Assembly (NCBI GenBank): GCA_051208035.1
Contig: JBPJFZ010000005.1
Location: forward strand, 260,911 to 324,910
Length of the DNA stretch: 64,000 bases
Source of the DNA: JACKOB01 sp024234575
Lineage (GTDB): Bacteria > Pseudomonadota > Gammaproteobacteria > Pseudomonadales > Oleiphilaceae
Direction: 5' to 3'
Shown here piece after piece: positions 53,617-63,805 of this stretch. The position numbers and the translations under genes are program-made. The notes beneath the pieces were generated by a model, which worked only from the letters and a program-made list of their open reading frames with translations, did not search any database and was not told the origin of the DNA. Positions within the stretch are counted from its first letter, which is position 1, and every line of letters starts with the position of its first letter.

Positions 53617-55272
53617 TTACCAATTCAAACGAATATCCCAATTCAGCAAGCGATTCTCTGCCGCCAATGGTGCAACCGACTCATCAATTTCCTTCAGTAC
53701 ATTTTCAGGTGGCGTAATCACAGCATCGCGGCCATTGATATAACTCTGATGCCGCACAATGTGGGTGTAGGCTTTATTTAACTGCAACGCGCGTTCTGCA
53801 GAAGGGGTAATCAAATCGTAAACATCGGCACTTTTAATTTGCGATGTTTTCACGCTGCCATCCGGATAAAACCACTTGGCACGCATTTCTTCGTTTTGGC
53901 GAAACTCGTTACCACCGCCACTCATTTTAAGGTACTGCAATATCTCACCTTCAATTTGCGTCACAGAGGGGGCATCACGCATGCCTCGCAAGTTGATGTA
54001 ACCCCAGCCACTGGGGCCGGTAATTTTTCGCGCAAACGAAAACGTCTGGTCAATTGTTGTTCCTATCGCCGAATGGCAGCCCATACAGAATAGAGTTTCC
54101 TCAAACGTCTGTGGGCGTAACTCGCCTTCGTAATCTTCGATAAACCCCTGCACCAACCACCCCATTCCATTTGAAAAGCCACGATCATCATGATCAACAA
54201 AGCCCGGCAACTCTTCCTGAAGCTTTTCTTTTCGCTCTCTATCGTATCGTGACGACAGCTCGTCACTACTCAACTCTCTGATTTTTTCCATATAACGCAA
54301 CTCTTTCATTCTCGCTGGCACAGTGATGTGTCCAGCCTCCGACACGCCCACATAGCGAACGGAGTGCATAATCTGTGTCCCCAGAGGAAATTGCTGTGCC
54401 AGCAACGCCACGCCCGAAGCATCCCCAACATAGTGACTGCGTTGGCGAATATGTGTGATGCCATCGTTAAATTGCTGATCACCATCAAGGTCTTGCGCCA
54501 AATTATTTTCACTAACAGGAAAGACTTGTATCGAGTCCAGCGATTTGATGTTTAACTCCAGAAGCGAAAGGTTGGTGAGATAAACTGACTCATTATAAAC
54601 ACCACCCAAGGTGCGAAAATGTTCCGGCAAACGGATAACAACATCATCAGTGCTGCCGTTAGTCGGCCAAAACGTGCTGGGTAAAGGTTTGTAGTTAAAC
54701 GCCACCCAGCCACTGCCATCCAGGGCAAGCCCTTTCTCATCAAAAGCATCTGCCGCCAGGTGATAGTTTTTCAGGTCGGGCACAAAACCAGCCCAGTTAT
54801 TTCGCTCCAGCTTTGCAGGTAATTCACTGTAGTTATCTTCATTGATATAGCGAAGAATAGTCTCATCACTAATTGCATCAACCCAACCCTGCCGATTATG
54901 AAAAAGGTTGGACCAATGATTGGTGACACCAATATCTGAGAACATATATTCCCCCTGAATCCCGCCATCATCCAGCTGATTCATTCGATAGTTTGCACCG
55001 CGGTTGTCATAATTCTGGTGACATACATAACAAGGATTGTGCACGGCTTCGGTTTTAGTGTAACACTGGGGAGGTACGGTCGCTTCGAGATTAGTGATCC
55101 GCTCATCAGACACATAAAGGCGCTTGCTTGCATCAACCAGAGGTAACAGATCCGCCGCCTTTTTGGTTCCAGAGATACCACTATCATCATTATTACAGGC
55201 ATATAAAAGCGCCATTGCGGCGCTGAGAATAATGGTCAATAACGCTTTACCCGTTTGCGACTCATGTTTCAT
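53617..55272 (-). CDS. Di-haem c-type lipoprotein of unknown function
   Basis: 551 residues. Lipoprotein signal with lipobox LYAC followed by Asn. Two haem-binding CxxCH motifs, NPCYVCHQNY near residue 80 and LFCMGCHSAI near residue 395, indicate covalent c-type haems, so the protein is periplasmic or outer-membrane anchored. The segments between show no domain I recognise. It may be an electron-transfer or peroxidase-type protein of an anaerobic or surface pathway. It lies upstream of the PhoX-like gene on the same strand but with a 419-base gap, so they are not clearly one operon. Confidence 0.75.
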   Translation of the reverse strand: MKHESQTGKALLTIILSAAMALLYACNNDDSGISGTKKAADLLPLVDASKRLYVSDERITNLEATVPPQCYTKTEAVHNPCYVCHQNYDNRGANYRMNQLDDGGIQGEYMFSDIGVTNHWSNLFHNRQGWVDAISDETILRYINEDNYSELPAKLERNNWAGFVPDLKNYHLAADAFDEKGLALDGSGWVAFNYKPLPSTFWPTNGSTDDVVIRLPEHFRTLGGVYNESVYLTNLSLLELNIKSLDSIQVFPVSENNLAQDLDGDQQFNDGITHIRQRSHYVGDASGVALLAQQFPLGTQIMHSVRYVGVSEAGHITVPARMKELRYMEKIRELSSDELSSRYDRERKEKLQEELPGFVDHDDRGFSNGMGWLVQGFIEDYEGELRPQTFEETLFCMGCHSAIGTTIDQTFSFARKITGPSGWGYINLRGMRDAPSVTQIEGEILQYLKMSGGGNEFRQNEEMRAKWFYPDGSVKTSQIKSADVYDLITPSAERALQLNKAYTHIVRHQSYINGRDAVITPPENVLKEIDESVAPLAAENRLLNWDIRLNW

Positions 55273-55416
55273 TTTACTTGTCTCTTAGCTCATTTGCGGT
55301 GGGGATACGCTAATGGCGAAATATGACAATTTAGTGAACAGATAGAACGTTAACACTGCCTTGAAGGTGTGAAATCGGTGTATAGTGAAACAAATTCATC
55401 AACACGAGTTTGCAGC

Positions 55417-56076
55417 ATGGATCACGATTTCTGGCACGACCGATGGCACCGAAAAGAGATTGGCTTTCATCAGCCTTCTATTAATCATTACCTCAATAAG
55501 CACTGGTCTGAACTCTCATTGCAGCGCAGCGATACCGTCTTTGTACCCTTATGTGGCAAAAGCCGGGACATATTTTGGATTAATGACAAAGGCCACCCCA
55601 TCAAGGGCGTTGAACTAAGCCCGATTGCCTGCAAAGACTTATTTGAAGAGGCCAATTTAACGGCGCAGATAACCCACGAAGAAAACTTTAGCCATTACCA
55701 ACACGACAGTATTGATATCCTCTGTGGCGATTTTTTCAAACTGACTGTCGAACATATGACGCGGGTGAAAGCCGTATACGACCGGGCAGCACTCATCGCC
55801 CTGCCCCCGGAAATGCGCCAACAATATGTAAACCATCTCAACCAGATTTTACCGCAACAGTGCCAAATACTACTGGTTGCTTTGGCGTATCCGCAGCAAG
55901 AGATGTCTGGCCCGCCATTTTCGGTAACAAGTGACGAAATTTTGTCACTATACGGTGCACAATGGACAATCGAAACCATAACAGAAAACCTACTCGGCAA
56001 AGACGACCCATTCACTAAAAGAACAGGGCTTTCCGAGGTGACAGAAAGCGCATATTTGCTGAGCAGAAAAGATTAA
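55417..56076 (+). CDS. tpm: Thiopurine S-methyltransferase (TPMT) family
   Basis: 219 residues from ATG 55417 (MDHDFWHDRWH), the normal TPMT N-terminus; the start at 55369 is longer and lacks support. Segments FWHDRWHRKEIGFHQPSINHYL, VPLCGKSRDIFWI, GVELSPIAC and YDRAALIALPPEMR are typical. The enzyme methylates thiopurines in animals; in Pseudomonas it acts on selenium and tellurium oxyanions. The ribosome site is weak. It is the first plus-strand gene in this region and is divergent from the di-haem gene. Confidence 0.9.
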   Translation: MDHDFWHDRWHRKEIGFHQPSINHYLNKHWSELSLQRSDTVFVPLCGKSRDIFWINDKGHPIKGVELSPIACKDLFEEANLTAQITHEENFSHYQHDSIDILCGDFFKLTVEHMTRVKAVYDRAALIALPPEMRQQYVNHLNQILPQQCQILLVALAYPQQEMSGPPFSVTSDEILSLYGAQWTIETITENLLGKDDPFTKRTGLSEVTESAYLLSRKD

Positions 56077-56124
56077 TACATTAATTTTTGTGAACTTTTT
56101 GTAATTGCTAGTGCCTAAGCAGCA

Positions 56125-56153
56125 TTGATTGACTATGCTATAACTAATATAAA
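56125..56153 (+). promoter_or_regulatory. Candidate promoter of the prkA operon
   Basis: TTGATT (56125-56130) and TATAAA (56148-56153) are spaced by 17 bases. Within the spacer TGCTATAACTAA resembles the sigma-S -10 pattern, which would fit the stress-induced expression of E. coli yeaG. The rest of the 364-base gap (56077-56440) holds only a doubtful 62-residue minus-strand frame. About 285 bases of leader would remain before the gene. Confidence 0.45.
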
Positions 56154-56440
56154 TCGATTACATTCTAACCAGCTGATCACGTGCGTTTTATTTGATCAAA
56201 ACGGTGAAATTTGCATTAGCCGCATAGTTGGCACGGCAAATGTATGTATACGATGACACACAACCCATTAACTTTTGCCCTCGTTTTTTCTGCTTAATAT
56301 CCAGGTCGTAAAAAACCTGCCCAGAGCGATAAGAACGAGCGTAAATACAAAAGAATGTGATCAGTTGCCTGGTCAATCGCCAGTCAACTTAGAGGAAAAC
56401 AATCGTGTAAACAAATTGTCGCAACAATGAGGGCCGCCGA

Positions 56441-58363
56441 ATGAGTATTTTTAATCACTTCAAGTCGCGATACGATTCGACGCAAGAAGAAGAGTATACG
56501 CTCGAAGAATACTTACAAATTTGCAAGAAAGATCCAACCGCTTATGCCTCTGCAGCCGAGAGGATTCTCATCGCGATTGGCGACCCCGTGTTGACCGACA
56601 CTTCTAAAGACTCCCGCCTCAGTCGTATTTTTTCTAATAAAATTATCAAGCGTTACCCTGAGTTTGACGAATTCTATGGCATGGAAGAGTGCGTCGAACA
56701 GATTGTTTCATTCTTTAAACATGCAGCCCAGGGACTGGAAGAAAAGAAGCAAATTCTTTATCTGCTAGGCCCTGTTGGAGGCGGTAAATCATCGCTGGCA
56801 GAGAAACTAAAAGCCTTGATGCAGCGTGTGCCTTTTTATGCCATTAAAGGCTCACCGGTCAATGAGTCCCCTCTCGCGTTGTTTGACCCCAAAGAAGATG
56901 GCGCCATACTCGCCGAGGAATATGGCATTCCTGAGCGCTATTTAAAATCAATTATGTCTCCTTGGGCGGTAAAGCGTTTACACGAGTTTAACGGCGATAT
57001 TTCAAAATTTACGGTTGTTAAAAAATACCCATCCATCTTAGATCAGATTGCCATATCTAAAACCGAACCTGGTGACGATAACAATCAGGATATTTCTGCC
57101 TTGGTCGGCAAGGTTAACATCCGCATGCTGGAAGAGTATTCCCAGGATGATCCGGATGCCTATAGTTTTAGTGGCGGCTTGTGCAAGGCGAATCAGGGCA
57201 TTATGGAATTCGTCGAGATGTTCAAGGCACCCATCAAGGTGCTGCACCCACTGCTCACCGCTACTCAGGAAGGCAATTACAACACCACCGAAGGTATGAG
57301 TGCAGTACCCTTTGACGGCATTATTCTGGCGCACTCAAATGAATCAGAATGGCAGAGTTTTCGTAACAACAAAAACAACGAAGCCTTTCTCGACCGGGTT
57401 TATATCATCAAAGTGCCTTATTGCCTGCGCGTCAGCGAAGAAATTAAAATCTATGAAAAGCTGTTGCAGAACAGCTCTCTAGCCAATGCCCATTGCGCCC
57501 CTGACACACTGACAATGATGGCCCAGTTTTCAACGCTGTCTAGGCTGATCGAGCCTGAAAACTCAAACATCTACTCAAAAATGAAGGTCTACGATGGCCA
57601 GAACATCAAAGACACCGATCCTAAAGCCAAGTCGATGCAAGAGTATCGTGATTCGGCAGGGGTCAATGAAGGTATGGATGGCCTGTCTACCCGCTTCGCC
57701 TTCAAGATATTGTCAAAGGTATTCAACTTTGATACCACAGAAGTTGCCGCCAACCCGGTACATTTACTTTATGTACTGGAGAAACAGATCGAGCAAGAGC
57801 AATTCCCGCCAGAGACTGCAGACAAGTACCTGCGTTTTATTAAAGAGTTTATGGCGCCACACTATGTCGAATTTATTGGCAAAGAAATTCAGACCGCTTA
57901 TCTCGAATCCTACTCCGAGTACGGCCAGAATATATTTGATCGCTATGTGACCTATGCAGATTTCTGGATTCAGGATCAGGAGTTTCGCGATCCCGAAACC
58001 GGCGAGAACTTCAACCGGGCCGCGATTAACGACGAGCTAGAAAAAATAGAAAAGCCTGCGGGCATCAGTAACCCGAAAGATTTCCGCAACGAAATCGTTA
58101 ATTTCGTGCTGCGGGCGCGGGCGAACAACAACGGTAATAACCCCTCATGGCTGAGCTATGAAAAGCTGCGCACCGTTATTGAGAAGAAGATGTTCTCGAA
58201 TACGGAAGACTTGCTGCCCGTTATCTCATTCAATGCCAAAGCGTCGAATGAAGATCAACGCAAGCATAAAGAGTTTGTCGACCGAATGATTGACCGTGGG
58301 TACACCGAAAAACAAGTGCGCCTGCTGGCAGAGTGGTACCTGCGGGTAAGGAAATCCCAATAA
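56441..58363 (+). CDS. prkA: PrkA serine protein kinase (YeaG)
   Basis: 640 residues, typical of PrkA. The N-terminal AAA-type domain has Walker A LLGPVGGGKSSLAEKL (about 109-124) and the C-terminal half resembles a protein kinase-like domain. The product of the E. coli orthologue yeaG is a stress-related kinase acting with YeaH in nitrogen-starvation survival. YeaH and YcgB genes follow. Start ATG lies after GAGGGCCGCCGA. The gap before yeaH is 75 bp. Confidence 0.93.
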   Translation: MSIFNHFKSRYDSTQEEEYTLEEYLQICKKDPTAYASAAERILIAIGDPVLTDTSKDSRLSRIFSNKIIKRYPEFDEFYGMEECVEQIVSFFKHAAQGLEEKKQILYLLGPVGGGKSSLAEKLKALMQRVPFYAIKGSPVNESPLALFDPKEDGAILAEEYGIPERYLKSIMSPWAVKRLHEFNGDISKFTVVKKYPSILDQIAISKTEPGDDNNQDISALVGKVNIRMLEEYSQDDPDAYSFSGGLCKANQGIMEFVEMFKAPIKVLHPLLTATQEGNYNTTEGMSAVPFDGIILAHSNESEWQSFRNNKNNEAFLDRVYIIKVPYCLRVSEEIKIYEKLLQNSSLANAHCAPDTLTMMAQFSTLSRLIEPENSNIYSKMKVYDGQNIKDTDPKAKSMQEYRDSAGVNEGMDGLSTRFAFKILSKVFNFDTTEVAANPVHLLYVLEKQIEQEQFPPETADKYLRFIKEFMAPHYVEFIGKEIQTAYLESYSEYGQNIFDRYVTYADFWIQDQEFRDPETGENFNRAAINDELEKIEKPAGISNPKDFRNEIVNFVLRARANNNGNNPSWLSYEKLRTVIEKKMFSNTEDLLPVISFNAKASNEDQRKHKEFVDRMIDRGYTEKQVRLLAEWYLRVRKSQ

Positions 58364-58438
58364 CGGTTAGGCGAAAGACAGAAGAGCTGATAGTAACAAA
58401 ATCAGGTTGTAATTCTCGCGAACGCACGAAGGCTGACT

Positions 58439-59734
58439 ATGGGACTTACCCACATTATCGACAGACGCCTCAACGGCAAGAATAAAAGCGCAGTGAATCG
58501 CGAGCGCTTTATTCGGCGCTATCGGGAACATATCAAAAAAGCCGTTGCCGATGCGGTAAGCAAACGCAGCATTACGGACATGGATCGCGGCGAAAGCATC
58601 AATATACCCACCCGGGATATTGAAGAGCATGTATTTCGCCCTGGTGAAGGTGGTAAACGGGAAATCGTCCACCCAGGCAACCGGGAATACATAGCGGGCG
58701 ACGCACTTCCCAAACCGCCGAAAGGTGGCGGTGGCGGATCAGGTACGGGCGACGCCAGCGACAGTGGTGAGGGCATGGATGAGTTTGTCTTCACTATTTC
58801 GCAAGAAGAGTTCCTCGATTTTATGTTTGAAGATCTCGAGCTGCCTAACCTTGTTAAAAAGCAGCTCAAAGATACCTCCGCGTATAAATACGTGCGCTCG
58901 GGTTTAAGCACCGCCGGCATCCCGGCCAAGATTAATATTGTGCGATCATTGCGGGGTGCCTATGGCCGAAGATTAGCACTCACCGGCAAGCACCGTAATA
59001 AAATTGCTGAATTAGAAAAGCAGCTTGAAGAACTCAAGGCGGCACCAGACATTCCCGATCCGGCCTTTAGCACCGCAGATCAAATTCGGGCATTAGAAGA
59101 TGAAATCGAAAGATTAAAGAATCGCATCCACAAAATCCCCTGGATTGACGATTTTGATCTCCGTTATAACCAGCACGTTAAACAACCCTACCCCAGTACC
59201 AGCGCGGTCATGTTTTGCCTGATGGATGTTTCGGGGTCAATGAGCCAGATGCACAAAGAAATCGCTAAGCGATTTTTTATCCTGCTTTATCTGTTTTTAA
59301 AACGAAATTATCAGAAGATAGATGTCGTTTTTATACGTCATCATACCAGTGCTAAAGAAGTGGATGAGCAAGAGTTTTTTTATTCCCGAGAAACTGGCGG
59401 CACTATCGTTTCCAGCGCCTTAAAGCTGATGCAGGAAATCGTCGACGAACGTTACTCCCCCAGTGACTGGAACATCTATGCGGCGCAAGCTTCAGATGGC
59501 GACAACTGGAATGATGATTCTCCCCTTTGCAGCCAAATTCTCGACAAAGAGATTTTACCCAAGGTGCAGTATTTCTCGTACATTGAGATCACCCCTCACG
59601 ATCACCAAATGCTTTGGTATGAATACCTCAAGCTGACAGAGAAGTGGCCAGACCAATTTGCCATTCAGCATCTCGTAGACGCTGGTGATATCTACCCGGT
59701 CTTCCGCAAGCTCTTTGCGAGGAAGTCAGCATGA
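58439..59734 (+). CDS. yeaH: YeaH/YhbH family protein (DUF444)
   Basis: 431 residues. N-terminal LTHIIDRRLNGKNKSAVNRERF, a glycine-rich stretch GGGGGSGTGDASDSG near residue 100, and a coiled-coil region (AELEKQLEELK). The second half is VWA-like, with the MIDAS-type motif MDVSGSMSQ near residue 262. DUF444 proteins are partners of PrkA. The stop overlaps the YcgB start by 4 bases, so the two are translationally coupled. Confidence 0.93.
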   Translation: MGLTHIIDRRLNGKNKSAVNRERFIRRYREHIKKAVADAVSKRSITDMDRGESINIPTRDIEEHVFRPGEGGKREIVHPGNREYIAGDALPKPPKGGGGGSGTGDASDSGEGMDEFVFTISQEEFLDFMFEDLELPNLVKKQLKDTSAYKYVRSGLSTAGIPAKINIVRSLRGAYGRRLALTGKHRNKIAELEKQLEELKAAPDIPDPAFSTADQIRALEDEIERLKNRIHKIPWIDDFDLRYNQHVKQPYPSTSAVMFCLMDVSGSMSQMHKEIAKRFFILLYLFLKRNYQKIDVVFIRHHTSAKEVDEQEFFYSRETGGTIVSSALKLMQEIVDERYSPSDWNIYAAQASDGDNWNDDSPLCSQILDKEILPKVQYFSYIEITPHDHQMLWYEYLKLTEKWPDQFAIQHLVDAGDIYPVFRKLFARKSA

Positions 59735-61329
59735 CAGACAACAAAGGTGAGAAAAAGCACCCAACAATGTCTGTCGCTGCCGAGAAAAAAAACACCAGCA
59801 GTAAGACAAAACGCAAACCAATATCCAAAGGGTCTGATTGGACATTTGAACTGATCGAGCAATACGATAGGGAAATTGCCAAAATTGCTAAAGAGTACAA
59901 ATTAGACACCTACCCCAACCAGATTGAAGTGATCAGCGCCGAGCAAATGATGGATGCCTACTCATCAGTAGGCATGCCAGTGGGCTATCACCACTGGTCA
60001 TTTGGCAAACAGTTTCTTAACACATCAAAACGCTACCGCCGGGGCCAAATGGGGCTGGCTTATGAAATTGTTATTAACTCCAACCCCTGTATCGCCTACT
60101 TGATGGAAGAAAACACGATGATGATGCAGGCTTTAGTCATCGCCCATGCCAGCTATGGTCATAACTCTTTCTTCAAAGGCAATTACCTGTTTCAGACCTG
60201 GACTGATGCCAGTGCCATTATCGACTACCTGCTGTTTGCCAAAAACTACATTGCGGAGTGCGAGAACCGCTATGGGCTAGATGCCGTCGAGAACATTCTC
60301 GACTCCTGTCATGCCATTCAAAATTATGGTGTCGACCGGTATAAACGTCCCAGCCCTATTTCTGCCGACGAAGAAAGCGCACTGCAGCAAGAACGGGAAG
60401 AGTATCTGCAACGACAGGTCAACGAGCTTTGGCGCACCATCCCTGCCAAGAGCGGCGAAAAATCTGAGAAGAAGAAAAAGCGCTTCCCCCCTGAACCACA
60501 AGAAAACCTGTTGTATTTTTTCGAGAAAAACTCTCCGCTGCTTGAACCCTGGCAGCGTGAGGTTGTGCGTATCGTGCGCAAAATTGCCCAATATTTTTAC
60601 CCGCAGCGCCAAACACAGGTCATGAACGAGGGCTGGGCGACATTCTGGCACTACACCATTCTGAACACACTGTACGATAAAGGCCTGGTGACCGACGGTT
60701 TTATGATGGAGTTTCTGCAAAGCCACAGCGCAGTCATTTACCAGCCACCTTATGACAACCCGTGGTTCTCAGGTATCAACCCCTACACCCTGGGTTTCAA
60801 TATGTTTATCGATTTGCGCCGAATCTGCGAGCATCCAACCGATGAAGATAAAAAGTGGTTTCCCGATATTGCCGGCAGCGACTGGCTAGAGACGTTACAC
60901 TTCGCCATGCACAACTTTAAGGACGAGAGTTTTATTCTGCAGTTTCTCTCCCCCAAGGTGATGCGCGATATGAAATTTTTCAGCATCATTGACGACGAGA
61001 TGGATCAGGAGTACCACATTAGCGCCATCCATGATGACAATGGCTATCGCTACATCCGTGAGAAACTGGCACGACAGTACAACCTGAGTTACCGCGAACC
61101 GGACATACAGGTCTGGGATGTAGACGTTAGAGGTGACCGCTCGCTAACCCTGCGCCACACGCCAGTAGACAATGTGCCGCTAAGCGATCAAACCGATAAG
61201 GTGCTATTTCATGTACATCGTTTGTGGGGCTTCGATGTTCACCTCGAATCGGTTACCAGCGAAGGCAGGAATTTAGGTACATATCAATATCCTCCACCGC
61301 CAGAAGCTGACGAGGAGGATGACGATTAA
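59731..61329 (+). CDS. ycgB: SpoVR family protein (YcgB)
   Basis: 532 residues, as E. coli YcgB. The ATG overlaps the yeaH stop codon (ATGA). Marks: MMDAYSSVGMPVGYHHWSFGK, the central HASYGHNSFFKGN, and NEGWATFWHYTILN, where glutamates and histidines could bind a metal. SpoVR proteins occur with PrkA and YeaH in bacteria from Bacillus to E. coli. The biochemical function is not known. First 40 residues are lysine-rich and probably disordered. Confidence 0.93.
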   Translation: MTDNKGEKKHPTMSVAAEKKNTSSKTKRKPISKGSDWTFELIEQYDREIAKIAKEYKLDTYPNQIEVISAEQMMDAYSSVGMPVGYHHWSFGKQFLNTSKRYRRGQMGLAYEIVINSNPCIAYLMEENTMMMQALVIAHASYGHNSFFKGNYLFQTWTDASAIIDYLLFAKNYIAECENRYGLDAVENILDSCHAIQNYGVDRYKRPSPISADEESALQQEREEYLQRQVNELWRTIPAKSGEKSEKKKKRFPPEPQENLLYFFEKNSPLLEPWQREVVRIVRKIAQYFYPQRQTQVMNEGWATFWHYTILNTLYDKGLVTDGFMMEFLQSHSAVIYQPPYDNPWFSGINPYTLGFNMFIDLRRICEHPTDEDKKWFPDIAGSDWLETLHFAMHNFKDESFILQFLSPKVMRDMKFFSIIDDEMDQEYHISAIHDDNGYRYIREKLARQYNLSYREPDIQVWDVDVRGDRSLTLRHTPVDNVPLSDQTDKVLFHVHRLWGFDVHLESVTSEGRNLGTYQYPPPPEADEEDDD

Positions 61330-61364
61330 TCTGCAGAACAGCTTAGGAACCACTCACGTCAGGC

Positions 61365-61799
61365 TCAATGACGGGTGCCCTGGTGCCTTTCACCCCGATG
61401 ATCTCGATGGTTTTTTTTATCGGGACGATAAAACTGATCCTGGCCAGCGTGGTGCCGTTGGCCGTGACTACCTTTGTGTCCGTGATGCGCATGATCATCA
61501 CGCCCTCGCCATGCCGGATAGCCATGGCCGTGATGCTTTCCGTATCCGTAATGACCGTCTCTGTACTGATGCTGGTGCCCATCAAAAACAGGCTGCCAAT
61601 ATCGCACATACGGCACCGGATAATAGGGGGCGGCATAAATAACGGTGCCAGAGAAAGTTTGCACACGGTCTATATGGCGACTTCCATCGTGCCTGTCCCC
61701 CGCAAATACCGGCGTCACTTGCGTGGCACCTAACAGCAAAAAAGCGCTGATAACCTTTCTGCATCCCTTGAAAATGTGCTTTTCTTTACGACAAAACAT
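61365..61799 (-). CDS. Histidine-rich secreted protein
   Basis: 144 residues. A start ATG 61799 has GAGGA 8 bases upstream. A signal peptide is visible (VISAFLLLGATQVTPVFA, cleaved before GDRHDG). The mature part contains about 20 histidines with many glycine, tyrosine and arginine residues (YGYGKHHGHGYP, DDHAHHGHKGSHG). Histidine-rich periplasmic proteins often bind Zn, Ni or Cu; that is inference. Two open frames on the plus strand here are shadows. The gene is convergent with ycgB (35-bp gap). Confidence 0.8.
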   Translation of the reverse strand: MFCRKEKHIFKGCRKVISAFLLLGATQVTPVFAGDRHDGSRHIDRVQTFSGTVIYAAPYYPVPYVRYWQPVFDGHQHQYRDGHYGYGKHHGHGYPAWRGRDDHAHHGHKGSHGQRHHAGQDQFYRPDKKNHRDHRGERHQGTRH

Positions 61800-61948
61800 C
61801 GCTCGTTCCTCACTGAGTTAATTCCATTTCAGAATAACCAGATAAAACTGAACGATGGCTGAATCAAGCCGTACAAGAAAACCACACCTGTCATTCTTTT
61901 TCTAATCTCCTATCATTAACACATTAGATTTTTTGCAAGGAAACTGCT

Positions 61949-63649
61949 GTGTTGTCACGTTTGTATGATTTTATGCCCGGTTTGAGCGCATTAATCGGCT
62001 ATGAACGCAAATGGCTGGCGGATGATGTTAGAGCCGCATTATCGGTGGCCGCTGTCGCTTTACCGGTGGCCATAGCTTATGCGCAACTTACTGGTGTCAA
62101 TCCAGCGGTAGGACTATATTCCTGCGTTTTACCCATGATGGTATATGCCCTGTTTGGCACATCAAAACAATTAATTGTTGGGCCAGATGCGGCAACCTGT
62201 GCCGTTATTGCGTCTGTGGTAACGCCTCTGGCAACAGGCGACAGCTACAAGCACTGGCATTTAGTGATCATCATGACAGCCATGACTGGCTTCTGGTGCG
62301 TCGTTGCCAGCCGTTTTAAGCTCGGCGTATTGGCTGATTTTTTATCCAAACCTATTTTGATGGGGCTGTTAAATGGGGTCGCGATTACCATCATTGTCGG
62401 CCAGTTTTCTAAGGTTTTTGGCTTTACATTTGATGAAAGGTACCTGGTCGAACGCTTGCTGGGCATTCCCACCTATCTATCACAAACCCATACCCCCACC
62501 TTACTGATGGCCTTGTTTACTGCCTTGAGTTATTTTGCCATAAAGCGCCTAAAGCCCGCCTGGCCTGCATCAATGATCGCAATCACCATTGGCGCAATCC
62601 TGGTCTGGTATTTTCATTTAGAGCAGTTGGACGTAAAGACCATTGGCATTGTCGACGGTGGCTTGCCCTACTTTCACGTGCCTGACTTTGATATCGGTGT
62701 CGTTCGCGAACTTGTCATACCCGCACTTAACTTAGCTATTGTAAGCTTTGTGAGCATGATGCTAACTGCCCGGAGTTTTGCCTCAAAAAACAGTTACGAT
62801 ATAGATGCAGATAAAGAATTTATGGCTTTAGGAATAGCTAACCTGGCCTCCGCTTTATCACAAGGCTTTGCCGTGAGTGGTGCAGATTCACGCACCGCCG
62901 TAAACGATGCCAATGGTGGAAAAACCCAATTAGTCTCTATTATAGCTGCAGCCATTATTGCCGTTGTTGCCATATTCCTGACTGCACCACTTGAGTTCAT
63001 TCCCAAAGCAGCATTAGGTGTGGTTTTAATTATAGCCTCGACACACCTCATCGACTTAAAAGCGGTATGGAAGCTAAGATTAAAAGATAAACACGCATTT
63101 CATTTAACCTTAGCCACGCTGTTATCTGTGTTATTTATTGGCGTTATCCCAGGCATCACACTGGCGGTATTGCTAGGGTTATTCCAGTTTATTCAAACAG
63201 TCATGCGCCCTACCGATCATATACTTGGTGTTGATGCTAAAGGTATTGTCAGAAGCTTAGATTTAAGTGGTAAAGCAAAAGCGGTAGACGGTATTTTTAT
63301 TTATCGTTTTAATTCACCGTTAACATACTTCAATGCAAGTTATTTTAAACGTCGACTGCTAGAACAATATGCAAGACAAAAAGATGATATTCAGTGCGTC
63401 ATTATTGATGCAGTGCCGTGCTTCACCCATTTTGATTTAAGTGTTATGGCAATGCTGTCGGATTTAAATACGATATTCAGAAAGCGCGGCGTGCGCCTTG
63501 AACTTGCCGGCAGAAAACGACAACTATTCGCATGGTTTGAAAAAGCTGAGATTAAATCAGGTAGTGAGGGGATTTTTATTCATTCTGATTTGTATTTAGC
63601 ACTGCGAATTAATCAAAGTAAAAATCAACCGCCGCCCGAGCAGACGTAG
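61949..63649 (+). CDS. SulP family anion transporter with STAS domain
   Basis: 566 residues. About 12 membrane helices; near the start the SulP segment ALPVAIAYAQLTGVNPAVGLYS, then PDAATCAVIASVVTP, and QGFAVSGADSRTAVND in the middle. The C-terminal ~120 residues are a STAS domain (VDGIFIYRFNSPLTYFN, CFTHFDLSVMAMLSDL). Family members carry sulfate, bicarbonate or organic anions; the substrate is unknown. The start GTG has AAGGAAA five bases upstream. It is divergent from the histidine-rich gene. Confidence 0.88.
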   Translation: MLSRLYDFMPGLSALIGYERKWLADDVRAALSVAAVALPVAIAYAQLTGVNPAVGLYSCVLPMMVYALFGTSKQLIVGPDAATCAVIASVVTPLATGDSYKHWHLVIIMTAMTGFWCVVASRFKLGVLADFLSKPILMGLLNGVAITIIVGQFSKVFGFTFDERYLVERLLGIPTYLSQTHTPTLLMALFTALSYFAIKRLKPAWPASMIAITIGAILVWYFHLEQLDVKTIGIVDGGLPYFHVPDFDIGVVRELVIPALNLAIVSFVSMMLTARSFASKNSYDIDADKEFMALGIANLASALSQGFAVSGADSRTAVNDANGGKTQLVSIIAAAIIAVVAIFLTAPLEFIPKAALGVVLIIASTHLIDLKAVWKLRLKDKHAFHLTLATLLSVLFIGVIPGITLAVLLGLFQFIQTVMRPTDHILGVDAKGIVRSLDLSGKAKAVDGIFIYRFNSPLTYFNASYFKRRLLEQYARQKDDIQCVIIDAVPCFTHFDLSVMAMLSDLNTIFRKRGVRLELAGRKRQLFAWFEKAEIKSGSEGIFIHSDLYLALRINQSKNQPPPEQT

Positions 63650-63666
63650 GTTGCAAAAGCGAAGCG

Positions 63667-63732
63667 CCTTCCGACATTCCCAATGAAACCCTAATCATCA
63701 TAGTCTAGTTAACGGGTTTTAGTGTCGGAAGG
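63667..63732. repeat. Nested inverted repeat after the SulP gene
   Basis: Outer arms CCTTCCGACA/TGTCGGAAGG (63667-63676, 63723-63732) and inner arms AAACCC/GGGTTT (63686-63691, 63714-63719) form a nested stem. It is 17 bases after the SulP stop and may be a terminator or a small mobile element; no T-run follows the outer arm. Confidence 0.6.
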
Positions 63733-63805
63733 AGCGTACCTCAATTGACTCCTGCCCCTCATACGCATTAGCATCGCCGCTCATTCAGCTAAAAGGATTT
63801 ACCTG

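Noticed and set aside
56188..56376. 62-residue minus-strand frame before prkA
   Set aside because: It starts with TTG without a convincing ribosome site and matches nothing I recognise; it may be chance.
61368..61733. 121-residue plus-strand frame over the histidine-rich gene
   Set aside because: The minus-strand reading has a ribosome site and signal peptide; this frame has neither.
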